Origin: Tetrahymena elliotti 4EA
Lineage: Eukaryota; Ciliophora; Oligohymenophorea; Hymenostomatida; Tetrahymenidae
DNA: 64,000 bases
Reading direction: 5' to 3'
Assembly (NCBI GenBank): GCA_000231825.2
Contig: JH720299.1
Location: 1,494,532 to 1,558,531 of the forward strand
Positions 10,902 through 22,379 of this stretch are shown here, one piece after another. Numbering within the stretch: position 1 is the stretch's first letter; every line of letters begins with the position of its first letter. The notes below the pieces were generated by a model. The model was given only the letters and a program-made list of their open reading frames with translations, was not told the origin of the DNA and made no database searches. The translations under genes were made by a program, and so were the position numbers.

Positions 10902-13033
10902 ATGAGTGATTCTGCAGTAGAGCAAATCAAGCCAGAGGAATAGCATAATCATATTTAATCGAATGACCAAAATGTGTCATGTATTATTCAAATAATTTTT
11001 TAGTTAGTGTTAAATAGCCTTTCTTAAATTTTTAAAAACAAAGAAAGCAGTGAAGAGGCACCATAAAACGGAGTTCATTAAAATGATTAAAGCGAATAGA
11101 AACCTATTGATGAATAAAAACAATAAGTTAATGGACACAATCATGAAATAAATGGAGATAAGCAGCATATAGATTTGAATGGAAATGGATTGTCTGATCA
11201 TACAAACAATATCAAATAGATTGATTAATAAAATAAAGAATTAGAAATGTATAATAACACTAATGATCAAATTGAAGCAAGTAATTAATAGCTATTTTTA
11301 ATAAAGGATTGCTTTTTTGGATTAAAAATATTTATGAAATTTTTTAATTAAAATAAGGTGCTGATCATGAGGGAGAGAAAGCAAATAGTCAGTAAAAGTA
11401 AGATGATGATAAAATTGTAGAAGAATAAATTGATTAAAAGGATAAGCAAAATAAGTAAAAAAATGAAGAGAAGGAAAAAGTATTAGAAAATGGTGAATAA
11501 AATGGAGTAGTTCATGAAGAAGAAGTTGTTGACAAAAATAATGATGATTAAGTAGAAAACCCCAAAGAAGATGCTGAAATGATAGAAGAAATAGAAAAAT
11601 AAAAGGAGCAATTCAAGCAAATAGCATAGATGTAGAATGGAGATTATTAGATTGATATTGAATGTTGTCATCATGAAAATGGAGTTGATAAGGAATGCCA
11701 AAATAATAATATGGAGATTGAGTAGGAAAAGGAACCAGAAAATAATAAAAATTAAGCTGAAAATAATGAAGGTGATTAATGTGAGGTAGAAAAGAAAGAG
11801 TAAAATGAAACAAAAGAAGATAATGCTAATAAAGAAGATGGAAAAGAAATTTAAAATGGAATTGATAAAGAGGAGAAAGATAATTAACAAGATGATAAGA
11901 TTGTTAAAGAAGGAGATGAGGATTAAAGTAAAAATTAAGAAGAGAAATAAGATGCTGATGATAAGACAGATGCAAATTAGGGAGAATAAGAAAAATAATA
12001 GGATGCATCTGAGAAATAAGAATAGGAAGTAACTTAAAAGGAAGAAAAGAAGAGGAGAAAGAAGAATAAGAGAAAGAAAGAATAAGAGAAATAGTAAGAA
12101 GAAGAGGAAACAAATAATGAAAATAAAGGAGAAGTAGAAGAAGAAAATAATAATGAAAACAGTAATGCAGCTGCTAATAATAACGAGGAATAAGAAAATA
12201 AAGAAAAGCCTAAGAAAAAGAAATACAAAAGAAAGAGCAAAAATAATGAAAATAATTAGCAAGAAAAAGAGGAGAAAGAGGAGGCAGAAAAAGATGATAA
12301 AGATGAAGACAAAGAGAATGATAAGGAAGATTAAGATGCAGTTGCTGGAGATAATGATAAAGAAGATAAAGACGAGGAAGGATAAAATGATGAAGATTAG
12401 GAAGATGATGCTAATGCAACTAAAGAAGGTAAAAAAAAAAAGAAGAAAAAAGAAAAGCAGGTAGGAAAAGATTATCGTTTTTCTAAATTGGCTAATTGCC
12501 ATATGTGCAAAAGAAAGAATAAATATGTTTATGGATGCTATAAGAACTGGGTACCTACTTCTTGTAATAAATTTTTCTGCATTGATTGCTTAGTTAATGG
12601 GTTGAAAGAAAATATTCTATTAATTGTCTAAAAAGAAGAAACTTGGAAGTGTCCTTATAAGAAAAATACTTGTTTGTGTAGACACTGTTTAAATAAAAAA
12701 GAAGATTTTTAAATTCCATTGATTGAAGATGAAAATGAAATCTCAAAATTATTTGGAGAAGCTCCCTCCAAAAAGCATAAAAAGAATGAGGAAGAAGATA
12801 TCTATCAAACAAGATTAAATATGAAAAATAAAATGAAAAAACTCATCGATTTTAATGGTTAACTTATATAAAAAATGAATAAATTCTAAACATAACTCAC
12901 AAAAGAAGAAATCGTTTTCTATAATAAACTAATTCATGACAACTTAATTGTGCTTGAGAATCTTGCAAGCAAACTAGCTGATAAAGATAAAATTAAAGAA
13001 GAAGAAAATCAAGGCAAGTTCCATTATTATTGA
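10902..13033 (+). CDS. Highly acidic protein with C-terminal CDCA7/R1-type 4CXXC zinc finger
   Basis: ATG at 10902, TGA at 13031-13033. A 77-nt GT..AG intron (11281-11357) is required to keep the frame. A second, 63-nt intron (10981-11043) is likely because it removes a hydrophobic stretch from an otherwise charged protein; it is a multiple of three, so it is not forced. The product is about 663 aa (684 if that segment is retained). The first 480 residues are almost entirely Glu, Asp, Lys, Asn and Gln. A compact Cys-rich domain follows: CHMCK, YGCYKNW, SCNKFFCIDCL, then WKCPYKKNTCLCRHCL. Cys number and order match the zf-4CXXC_R1 domain of CDCA7 and R1/RAM2 proteins, which bind DNA and, in animals, recruit the HELLS/Lsh remodeller. 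A basic and then helical tail follows. Chromatin-associated function is inference from the domain. Confidence 0.78.
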
Positions 13034-14524
13034 TTGATTAATCAATTAAACAAACAATTTTGCTCTCTAAAAAAAAAGAAAAAACAGACACTTAATGAAA
13101 AAATAAAATATTAAAAATTTTCTTAAATTAAAAAAATAATTTATCTTTTATTTAATTTTCTATGAATCAATTAAAACAATATATAAAGCAACTAAAGATA
13201 GATTGAAGTTTATTAATAAATAAAAAGTATATTCTATTATAAACTAAATATTTCTAATTAATGAATTTGTGATATTATTTTGAACAAAAAAACAAATTTA
13301 CTTTATATTTTATTTGTTTAGTTCACTCTGTAAGAATAATTTATTACTCAAAAAATTAACAAATTATTCAGTAAAATTTTTAATTAAATTAATTTTAAAA
13401 TATTTTATTTTAATTTATTACTGAGACATTGATTTTAAATATTTTACTTTTTCTATTTCATAAATCATTTAATTAAAAATATTTTACTTTTATTTTCATT
13501 TCTTTTTATATGGATTAAGAAAAATAATATATAATATATAAACGAATTGGATTGATAAATAAACTCAATAAAAAATCTCAAATTTCTAATTAAAAAAATG
13601 AATGAAATTAATTTAATAATTATTATTAAAATAGCATATTATTATTTCAAAAAAATTAATTTTTTCTTCTTAGAAATTTAAATTGATTAGCTTAACAACT
13701 ATTTTTTTTGAAATGAATTGAAGTCAAATATTTATTTTTCTATCAGTTAAATGAGTTAATTATTAAATAATCTAAATTAAAAGGAGGACTGTTTAAGAAA
13801 TTTAATAAAAACCTTCTTAATTAACTAATATTTTTATATGCTTTAAGATAAATTAAATTTATTCTTTTTTTATAGACTTTAGAATTTAATACATTAATCC
13901 TGTTAAACTTAAAAATTTTTGCTTATCTATGTCTTTTTAAGGAAAAGCATATTTTATCAAGAAAATAACCTATTAAATCTATAAAATACTAAGTTTAACT
14001 TTTAGTCCTTAAAAATATTAATACCAACTAAATGATCCCAAGATATCCTCTCTATAAATAAATACAATTTTTCATTTACTTTTTTTCCTTTTAAAATTGT
14101 CTTAAAAATAATCTTAACAAACAAAATCTAAACAAAAATAATACTTTGATGGAAAGGTGATTATTTTGAAAGATCTTTTGTTATTTTTGTTAAAAATCGC
14201 AGTAGATATCTCAAATAACTTAAGCTAAATAGAATATTATGTAGTATGTAATTAAACAGTGGGTAAAAATATAAATATTTACATCTAAACTCTATTTATG
14301 TTAGGAAAGCCAAAAAGGAATATAACTAAAAAATGAGAATATAGGTAAAAATATGAAATAGAATAGCAATAATGTATTAGATTTTTTTTGATTACAAAAT
14401 TAATGGAATTTGTTTGCATATTTCATCTATATGAAAGAAAATAATAATTACAAAAGAAATTAATCATTCATTACCTTTTAATTTGCTTTTTTAATAAATT
14501 CAATTGGTAACTATAAAATAAAGA
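13034..14524. other. Intergenic, no gene seen
   Basis: A+T-rich spacer between two co-oriented genes. It contains the 3' flank of the zinc-finger gene and the presumed promoter of the next gene. No coding or RNA feature was supported. Confidence 0.45.
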
Positions 14525-15412
14525 ATGAAGTTCAAAGATTCAACTAATGTACTTGAAGATAACCATCATAAAAGATGCAAAGACAATAAGAAAAAAGAAG
14601 AAATAAGTGACACAGAGAGGAGTTTAAATACCATGTGCAAAATTTCTAATTAGAATAAGATGAACACAGTAAGTTCTTCTCATTCTATAGATGAAAATCA
14701 CCATCAAAATAATCATCCAAGTAGCATTTAATCTGAAGAAGCAACTAGAAAAAACGATTATTCATTCAATCAATAAACAAAATCAGGGGATTTTACACCA
14801 AAATATACATTTGGAAGACCAAAACCTTCATTAAAAGAGAGTTTAAATGAAAAAGCCTCTCCAACTCAGATGTCTAGCCTGCAAAATCAGAAAATTTCTT
14901 TTAAAATAAGTTGGACACCTATTAATTAATATTTTTGCTGCTGTCTAATAGGACATGTAGGGATATCAAAGTAAATAAACTTTCTAAATAATTATTAAGA
15001 GTTAAAATTTCTTAGTCACAATTTTCAGTTATGAAATTTACTCTAAACTTTTTAATTTTTGAAGAATCAGAAATTTAAAGAAATTAGTAGCTTAACTTAC
15101 ATAATTTTTTAATTTACTCTAATAAATTAGGAATAATTGTCATCACTTTGTAGCAGATGTTTTGAATGCCTTCAAATACAAAAATAAGTCTAATTACTCA
15201 GCTTTTTGGGTGTGGAAATAAACTTTTTTCTATGCTAAATATAGAAAGTAAAAAAATTTATTTTCTTATAATTTTTAATTTAAATTTTTATTAATAGTTT
15301 AAGTGGATGTTTAAGGACTTACTTTACTCCTTTGATACTGATTTTAATCGGTTTTCTTTTTCTAATATTTTTTTTGATTGACCACTTTCTAAAGCTTGGC
15401 TTGGTGTTTTGA
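14525..15412 (+). CDS. Small protein with C-terminal transmembrane anchor, function unknown
   Basis: Three exons give one frame of 225 aa: 14525-14970, 15131-15247 and 15298-15412, separated by GT..AG introns of 160 and 50 nt. Both splice joins fall after the second base of a codon. The N-terminal 130 residues are hydrophilic and Ser/His/Asn-rich. A Cys cluster (YFCCCLIGHVG) and a moderately conserved-looking middle (HHFVADVLNAFKY, then FWVWKQTFFYAKYR) follow. The protein ends with one strong hydrophobic helix (LILILIGFLFLIFFLI) and a short tail, so it is probably membrane-anchored at its C-terminus. The gene structure is supported by agreement of both splice phases; the family was not recognised. 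Confidence 0.6.
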
Positions 15413-16519
15413 AAAGACACATTCTTTACTAACTAACCAACTAATAATCAATAAATTAATAAATACAAAAACTATTTCCTCTAAAGAATTAATAATATCT
15501 TAAGATTAATGTTATTATTACAAACAAATAACTCAAAAGTAACAAAAAAATCATTAAATCTATCTTAATTAAGATAATATATTTAAAATACTTTATAAAT
15601 AATAAATAAAAAATATTAATTTGCTAATAATATTCTTAAAAAAAGTCAACTTATCCTTCTATTTATATTTCTTTATTCTTCTGTAATTAATTTTATAGAA
15701 TATTCATTAATACTATTATTTATGTATCTTAAAAACTTCTTTTTTCAATTCAATATTTAAAATAAAAAAATTATAATTTTTTGCCAAAAGATTTACAAAG
15801 CAGCTAATACTCAATTTTAGTATTGAATTTATACTATATAACAATTACAATATATGTTTAAACAAAAAACTCAGTGATCCTTTCAAATTTTTATTTGAAG
15901 AAAAACTTTCTTTGACATATATTATTATATTTCATCAATAGAGAAGCTTTTTTATTCTTTTTTCAATATTTGGTCTTCCTTTTGCCAATTTATTTATTAT
16001 AATAAGAAAATTTATATTATTTAAAAAGTAAAAGTAATTTTTGAATGTACTTCTGAATATGATAAAATAAAAAATTTTTGAAATAAGAAAAACCAAAATT
16101 TAAAATGAAAAATAGATCAAATCATAATAGAAAATATAAAATATGTTTAGCTACAACACAAAAAGTTGATTATTATTATTATTTTATGAAGTAATTAAAA
16201 TTAATGGTATTTTTTGATTAAAAAATAAATTTTTGATATTAAGAGTTGTAAGCAAAGTAATAGAAAAAAATAAGATGCTTTAGAAAGAGAGAGAAGATCT
16301 AATAAAAAGCAAATTCGATTGAAATGCAAATATTTTAAACATAAAAATGCAAAAAAGATGAAATAAGAAATAAATAAAAATTGAAGGAGAGAGAAAGAAT
16401 CAATCACTGATATTGATAACTTTTGGAGATTTAAAATAACGAAAGAGTAAAAATTATTGCTTGTAAAATAAGAAAGACCAGTCAATCGCTATTTAATTCA
16501 TCAGTCAAAAAGCTAATTG
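15413..16519. other. Intergenic, with open frame possibly belonging to the next gene
   Basis: Mostly A+T-rich spacer. From 16385 to 16519 the frame of the downstream gene is open and reads plausibly (TDIDNFW, VKQERPVNRYLIHQ) but has no ATG, so an upstream exon of the 16520 gene may lie here. Confidence 0.35.
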
Positions 16520-19500
16520 ATGATTTTTTAAGTAGATTCTAATTTTTTTAAAACATTTGGATTTATTTAAAAGTATTAAGATACATAAAAGCAGTAAATA
16601 TCATCTTAATTAAATTAATTAATTACTGAAATAATGAAGACTAAAAACGAGTAATAAGTAGCTTAGCAGAAACTAGGTAAACCACTTAATAAGCTTAGTC
16701 AAGAAGTAGACCTAAACTCCTTTAAAACAAACTAGGATTTTATAGCCTTTCAAAATCATTATTCAGACAGAAATTACAACAAGCAGTTACAAGCTATTTA
16801 GTTTAATAATCTTAATAATTCACCATAATTATCACCCAAGTTATCGATATTGGCATCTCCTATAAATCATAGGATTGTTCACAAGAAATCAAGCTCTTAA
16901 ACAAACATAGCAAAAAATTAAAATCTTCTTCCAAATATTAGAAATTTATCTAATTCTACCAAGAATGTAGATGCAAACTGTTTACCTTAGTATTTTAAGA
17001 ATCGCAAAGATATTATTTCATTCAGAGACAAGGTTTCAAGAAGTACTTTTATCTCTCGCTATCCTCAATATGATTCCAATAGATATTAATCACTGATTGA
17101 ATACAATATAGTAGAAAATTAAAAAGGATCTCATAGCATGTTTTATAAGTCTTAAAATGAAAATCAAGTAAAATAAGATGGGGAAAACAAAACTATAAGC
17201 ATTATTTAAGCAAGTCATAATAGCTAGTTAGGAGAATAAAACCAAATTCTTACTGAATAACTACAACAGCATAAAACATCCAAAAAGCTTTCTTTCTCAT
17301 CGAATCAAGTATAGTAGCATGAATAGAAAAAACCTCATTCTCATGATGATAGACTGAGTTAAAGTAAGATAAATGAAAATCATAATTAGAATTAACTCAA
17401 GTATAAAAATTTGGATGAAATGAGAGATCAATTAGACTTTAATTTGTATTGTAAGCTGAAAATTTAAGAAGTTTAATAAAAAAACGCTTAACAAGAAAAT
17501 AATACTTCTAGCAAAAAAAATAATAAAATAAATAGTAGTTCTATCAACAACTGTTTGAACAGCACTATTTAAATAGATTAAAATTTTATTCAAAAACCCA
17601 TTCAAAACAAGTAAAGTATTTAATAGCAGCATTAAGATAGCTAAAATATTCTACTTGAAATACCTTATCTTCAAAAGAAAATGGTTGAAACAATTTATTT
17701 GCAGAAACAAGCCAAATAGATTTTTGAAAAGAATTCTTAAAATAGAATTTCATAGGTACTAGACTTACCTTACTTTAAGTAAAAAAGAGATGGAGCTTAT
17801 AATTCTGAATCGTATTAATCTAAATCAATTCACACTGATGGATCAAAGAGTTAGAAAAATATTAATAATAACATAAATAATAAACCACACAATTCTTTAG
17901 AACAAAGCGAGATAAATATTAATAATAATGCAACTAATTAAATTCAAACTGATAACAATAATTAAATTTCTTCATTATAATAATAAGATAACATTTATCA
18001 ACTAAAAGCTGATTAATAACAGCAATAATTAAGCTTTCCATAATTTAAAGTAAAGATGTAAAATACTTCTTCTTAATTGTAGAAACATCGAAACTAAAAT
18101 TAAACAAATTAAATTTCAAAAGTTCATAGAATTTAAAATGGATATATAAAAATAGATTCATCTTCTCTAAATGATATCAATAAATCAATTAATAACTAGA
18201 GTGATTTATTTAACATTTAAAATATTCTTCAAAATAATCAGCATTAACAAGCCCAAAATATTTGTGATTTAAATAATAATATTTATTATAATAATACCAC
18301 CAATCTAAATAATAATAATCATGAAGAAGAGAACAAAAAAGTTCAAATAATGAGAAGATCTTCTGAACATATTTTAAATGGTTAAAATTACTAAATTTAA
18401 TCTTAAATGCTCTCTCCAGTTTCTTTACAAAATTCCCCATAATGCAATTCTAAATTTTCGAATTCTACCTAGTCTCCATAATTTACATCTTCATTCACAT
18501 AAAATTAAGCTGATAAAAATCAATAATAATAAAATATTCTTAAAACTCCTTAGAAAAAAATACTGAATGATAGTCGTAAATTATCTGAACAAATTACATT
18601 TGATTATGGTATATTAGAAAAGGCTTCACAATCATTTAATTAAGGTAATAGTAATAATGATGTAAGTAGAAATAAATTATAGTAATAATAAATTTTAAAT
18701 GGTTTTGAGTAAAAGTGGAAATTAAATCACCAACAAAATGAAATATATAAAAAATCTATTTAACACATATAAGATTCAAAGAGAAAAATATCTGTCAAAG
18801 AAGATTTTAAGAGTAATGATGCTTAATAATAAAATAGTGATTAAGAAATTGAAAATAAAAATGAAGTTAGCTCAACAAATTCCCTTGATAATTCAATTAA
18901 AAAAAATTCAATTTAATCCTCAGAAAAGAAAAAAGCATCATTTAATAGAAGAAATAGTTAACATATTGCTGGTAGAAGTGCATCTTAAACATCTATAGCA
19001 TTCAGTGAAAAATAGTAAATTCAGGAAGACAAAATCATAATCAGAGATTAAAAAAACCCTCTTTACAACTAAGGAGAAGTTTTTATAAATAAAGAACTAA
19101 TTAATGATCCGCTATTTAAAGATTATTCTGATGCAGAATAAGCAAGAAAGTTAACAAAATAATAGACATTCAATTATTCCCTTAAAAAATAATCCTTTCT
19201 ATTATAACTAGGAGGCTAATAAATGTCAAAACAATAAATCTAATAAAATTATTATGAATAATAAAATAATATCTACAACCAAGATAGTTACACAACAGCA
19301 TCAACCCAAAAAATGAATTAAAGAAAAGTTTCTTCTATGAATTTTATCCCAAAAGATAATAAGTTATCTAGCTCTATCACTTCAATTAATAGCAATCCAA
19401 ACATCACAATTCCAGAAAATATTTCTAAATCTATCACAGCTATACCAATTAACCAAAATACAGAAAGAAGATCGAGCCTCCTAAAAGTCTAGTCTGGAAA

Positions 19501-19693
19501 TGAAGATACTTAAACAATAAGAGCAATATAATCGTAAATTTAATTTTTGTTTTAATAAAACTAAACATTTAATAAAATAATTTTTGGCTGGGTTTTTTTG
19601 CTTATTTTTTTTATAATGAAATTTATTTTGAAGGAGTTAAATTTATTTAAAACCCTTACGATTTTAGTCATAAAAAGAAAACTACCCCACTGA
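16520..19693 (+). CDS. Large Asn/Gln/Ser-rich protein, function unknown
   Basis: One uninterrupted frame of 1057 aa from ATG 16520 to TGA 19691-19693; no TGA over 3.1 kb where random sequence this A+T-rich would give one about every 60 codons. The protein is low-complexity: poly-Asn and poly-Gln tracts (many Gln written TAA), Ser and Lys, with scattered islands such as SFRDKVSRSTF and LLEIPYLQKKMVETIYLQ. The extreme C-terminus becomes hydrophobic (IIFGWVFLLIFFIMKFI) and may be a membrane anchor, or 3' sequence read through to the first TGA. The start is uncertain because the frame is open for 135 nt upstream without an ATG. No domain was recognised. Such Asn/Gln-rich proteins are common in Tetrahymena. 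Confidence 0.7.
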
Positions 19694-19887
19694 AATTTAT
19701 TTTAAGAATACATACATAATATACCTTACATAATTTTTAATTATTAAAATTTCTATTTAAAATATAAAAAAATATAAATTTTATAAAAAGTGAAAGAAAA
19801 ATATAAATTTAGTAATAAAGAGACTAATAGCTGGAATCAATTTATTAGGCAAGGAGAAATAGAGAAAAGAGATTCAGCTTGAAGTAA

Positions 19888-21624
19888 ATGCCTGATCATT
19901 AAAATGGAGAACAAAACTATAAAATTGAAGTCGTTTAGATGAGTTAAATTTAGGAAAATGATGAAGAGATGTATTCTCCATAACCAAAATACTTGCAAGA
20001 GAGAAAGAAGCATTCAACTATTTTTGTACCTTAGCTTAAATCGATTAATAATTTGGGTGAATAATTTCCTTTATTTCCAGAACAAAGAAATTCTCCTACA
20101 AAAAAAAAGAATCTCAGTGAGAAGCTCTTGGATAAACACATCAGCCTTATCAGATAAGATCTAATATACTTCTTGGGTAACACTTTAGCAATAAGTGAAA
20201 TAAAAGAAGAAATTAGTTAAAATGCTAACAACTGTATTGTCTTACTTCAGCATGCTACAGCCTAAATAATTTCATCTGTCAACAAGAATAAATATTTTAT
20301 GGTAATTTTAGTTAAAATAAAAAAATCTATTATGATTTATTTACTTATTTAAATAGTTTACTGAAGATTAGTTGAAGTAAGTTGGAGAATTTTTTAGAGA
20401 CAAATTGTTTGAATATGGGTTTGCCCTTTAAGAAGTCTTATTTTTCCATAAAAAATATAATTTTTTGGTTTCGCAAATTTTTAGAAAAAGTCTTTTCGAC
20501 CAAATAGAGAGTTCTCATCCATTAAACTTACTTATAGATGAAACAATTTCAAAATTGTCAGATAAGATCATTTTCCTGAAAAAATTTGAAATAGAAGATT
20601 TAGATAATTTGAGAAATGCAATCATGGCAATGCTTAGTGACAGCAAAGACATTCTTTTGTATTACTTAGATATGTATAAGGGTCTTATACAAATTCAGAC
20701 ACTTGATTTTTCAATGCTCAAAATGACCCTTTACGATATTCTAAAATAAAAAAATTATCCTAACGATGTAGTTTTCTCTGTAGTTGAGAGAGTAGAAAAA
20801 GTGAGAAATTATCTCTTTCCATAATATCAATTTTCTGACTCTAATTTCAGAAAAAATATCACAAGTCTCTTCTATTATGTAATTTTTATCCTCAAAATTT
20901 ATATTTAAATAATTTAATTTATCTTAAATTAATTTTTTTTTAGGACAAGACAATAGGAGGATATTTCCTAGACCCTTCTTTGTAAACAATATAAGAATTT
21001 ATTCACTCACTTTGGAACTGCTTGCATGGACTAAATACTTTAGAAAAGTTTGCTGAACAGCTTAAGAATTTCCTTAAAATAGAACCAAACGAGAAATTTA
21101 TAGGAATATTGTATGATTTCATTATAGAATACATTTAAAAGACATTAAATGAAGATTAAATGGATGATCTGATTGTAAAAGATTTTTTTTTTTAAATATT
21201 TGATTGAATTAATTATTTTTAAAATTAGTTTAAATTTTATAAATTGAAACAAATTGTAAACTCGTAATAATTAATACCAACAATAGCTTAGATAGATATC
21301 AATTAATTAGTAGAAACAATTAAAGAAATAACACTAATAAAATCAATAAGTAAATAAATACCAGTAGACTTAAAAGAAGCAAAGATATTTGATTTCAGAT
21401 TTTTACAAATGTTTATTGATTTTGTAGTAGGATCAAATAAAGAAGTTATATCAGTTTATGAAATAAAATTGATTAAAGTTGCTATGAATACAGATATAGA
21501 GACAGTTAAATTTTAATTCGAAATTTTGAAATAAGCTTTGAATGCACTTAATCTAGAATCCAGATTTATTGATGAAATAACTTTCCTTTACAACCTTCTT
21601 CTTATCAAATAACTATCTAAATGA
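19888..21624 (+). CDS. Four-exon helical protein, function unknown
   Basis: Four exons (19888-20301, 20357-20878, 20944-21174, 21229-21624) joined by introns of 55, 65 and 54 nt, all GT..AG and all in phase 0, give 520 aa. Each exon is an exact multiple of three and the frame closes on TGA at 21622. After a polar N-terminus (first 70 residues) the protein is rich in Leu, Ile, Phe and charged residues, suggesting an all-helical fold: for example LLDKHISLIRQDLIYFLG, IEDLDNLRNAIMAMLSD, LHGLNTLEKFAEQLKNFL and IDEITFLYNLLL. No membrane segments or catalytic motifs are visible. The gene converges on the Asn-rich gene at 22380. I do not recognise the family. Confidence 0.65.
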
Positions 21625-22379
21625 ATTATCAAATTCATTTCTTTTATGCAAATATTCTTCCTAATAAAAATTTTCCAAATTAATTATTAATAAAAAAATA
21701 TATTTCAATTGATTATATCTTTAATAATTACTAAAAAAAAAACTAACTAACGATTACTATTATTAAAAAATTTTGTATTGATTCTCAATTTTTGTTGTAA
21801 GTAATATTTTAAATAATTATTCTGATTCAAAAAATATTAGTATTCCTTACAGCCTTGAGATTTCCCATTTATACTAAAATTTATTCTTTTTCAAACATTC
21901 TTCTAAAATGTGAAAATAAATATTATTAGTCAATTTAGTAAAAAAAATTCAAAAAAAGATTGTCTTTGACTAAAAAAAATTCCATTTTAATCCCTTTAAT
22001 AAAAATTTATGAAAATGAACATTATCTAAAAATAAAAGTTTTTACTACATAACTAAACAAGTCTAAATTATTGTCTATGCTATGCCACAAAAATTAAATT
22101 CCTTAAATAAATTAAAATGGGTAAAAATTAAAATTTGAATCTGTAAAAAATAATAGTCATTATTTTTTAAAAGAGATTTTTAATTTTTAAATAAATCTAA
22201 TTTAACAAAAAAATTAAGAATAAGTAAAGGGTAAAAGTTTACATTTAAAACAAAAAACAAACAAAAAAATAATTTACACATAAAATACTTAAATTAAATA
22301 AATAAAAATATTTTGAAATTCTTGAGGAATGTATGTATAGTTGTGTTATTGTAAGTTATCATTGTTAAAATAAATAGAT
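21625..22379. other. Spacer between convergent genes
   Basis: A+T-rich 3' flanks of two genes transcribed towards each other. No coding segment seen. Both polyadenylation sites should lie here, but A+T content prevents a specific call. Confidence 0.5.

Noticed and set aside
11483..12502. Very long hydrophobic minus-strand frame, Phe/Leu/Ile-rich
   Set aside because: It is the antisense shadow of the Glu/Lys/Asp-rich arm of the plus-strand zinc-finger gene (GAA, AAA and GAT codons read backwards as TTC, TTT and ATC).
16250..16384. Lys/Arg-rich plus-strand frame upstream of the 16520 gene as its first exon
   Set aside because: It ends in a TGA at 16382-16384 in the same frame, has no good donor site and is separated from the main frame without a clear GT..AG join.
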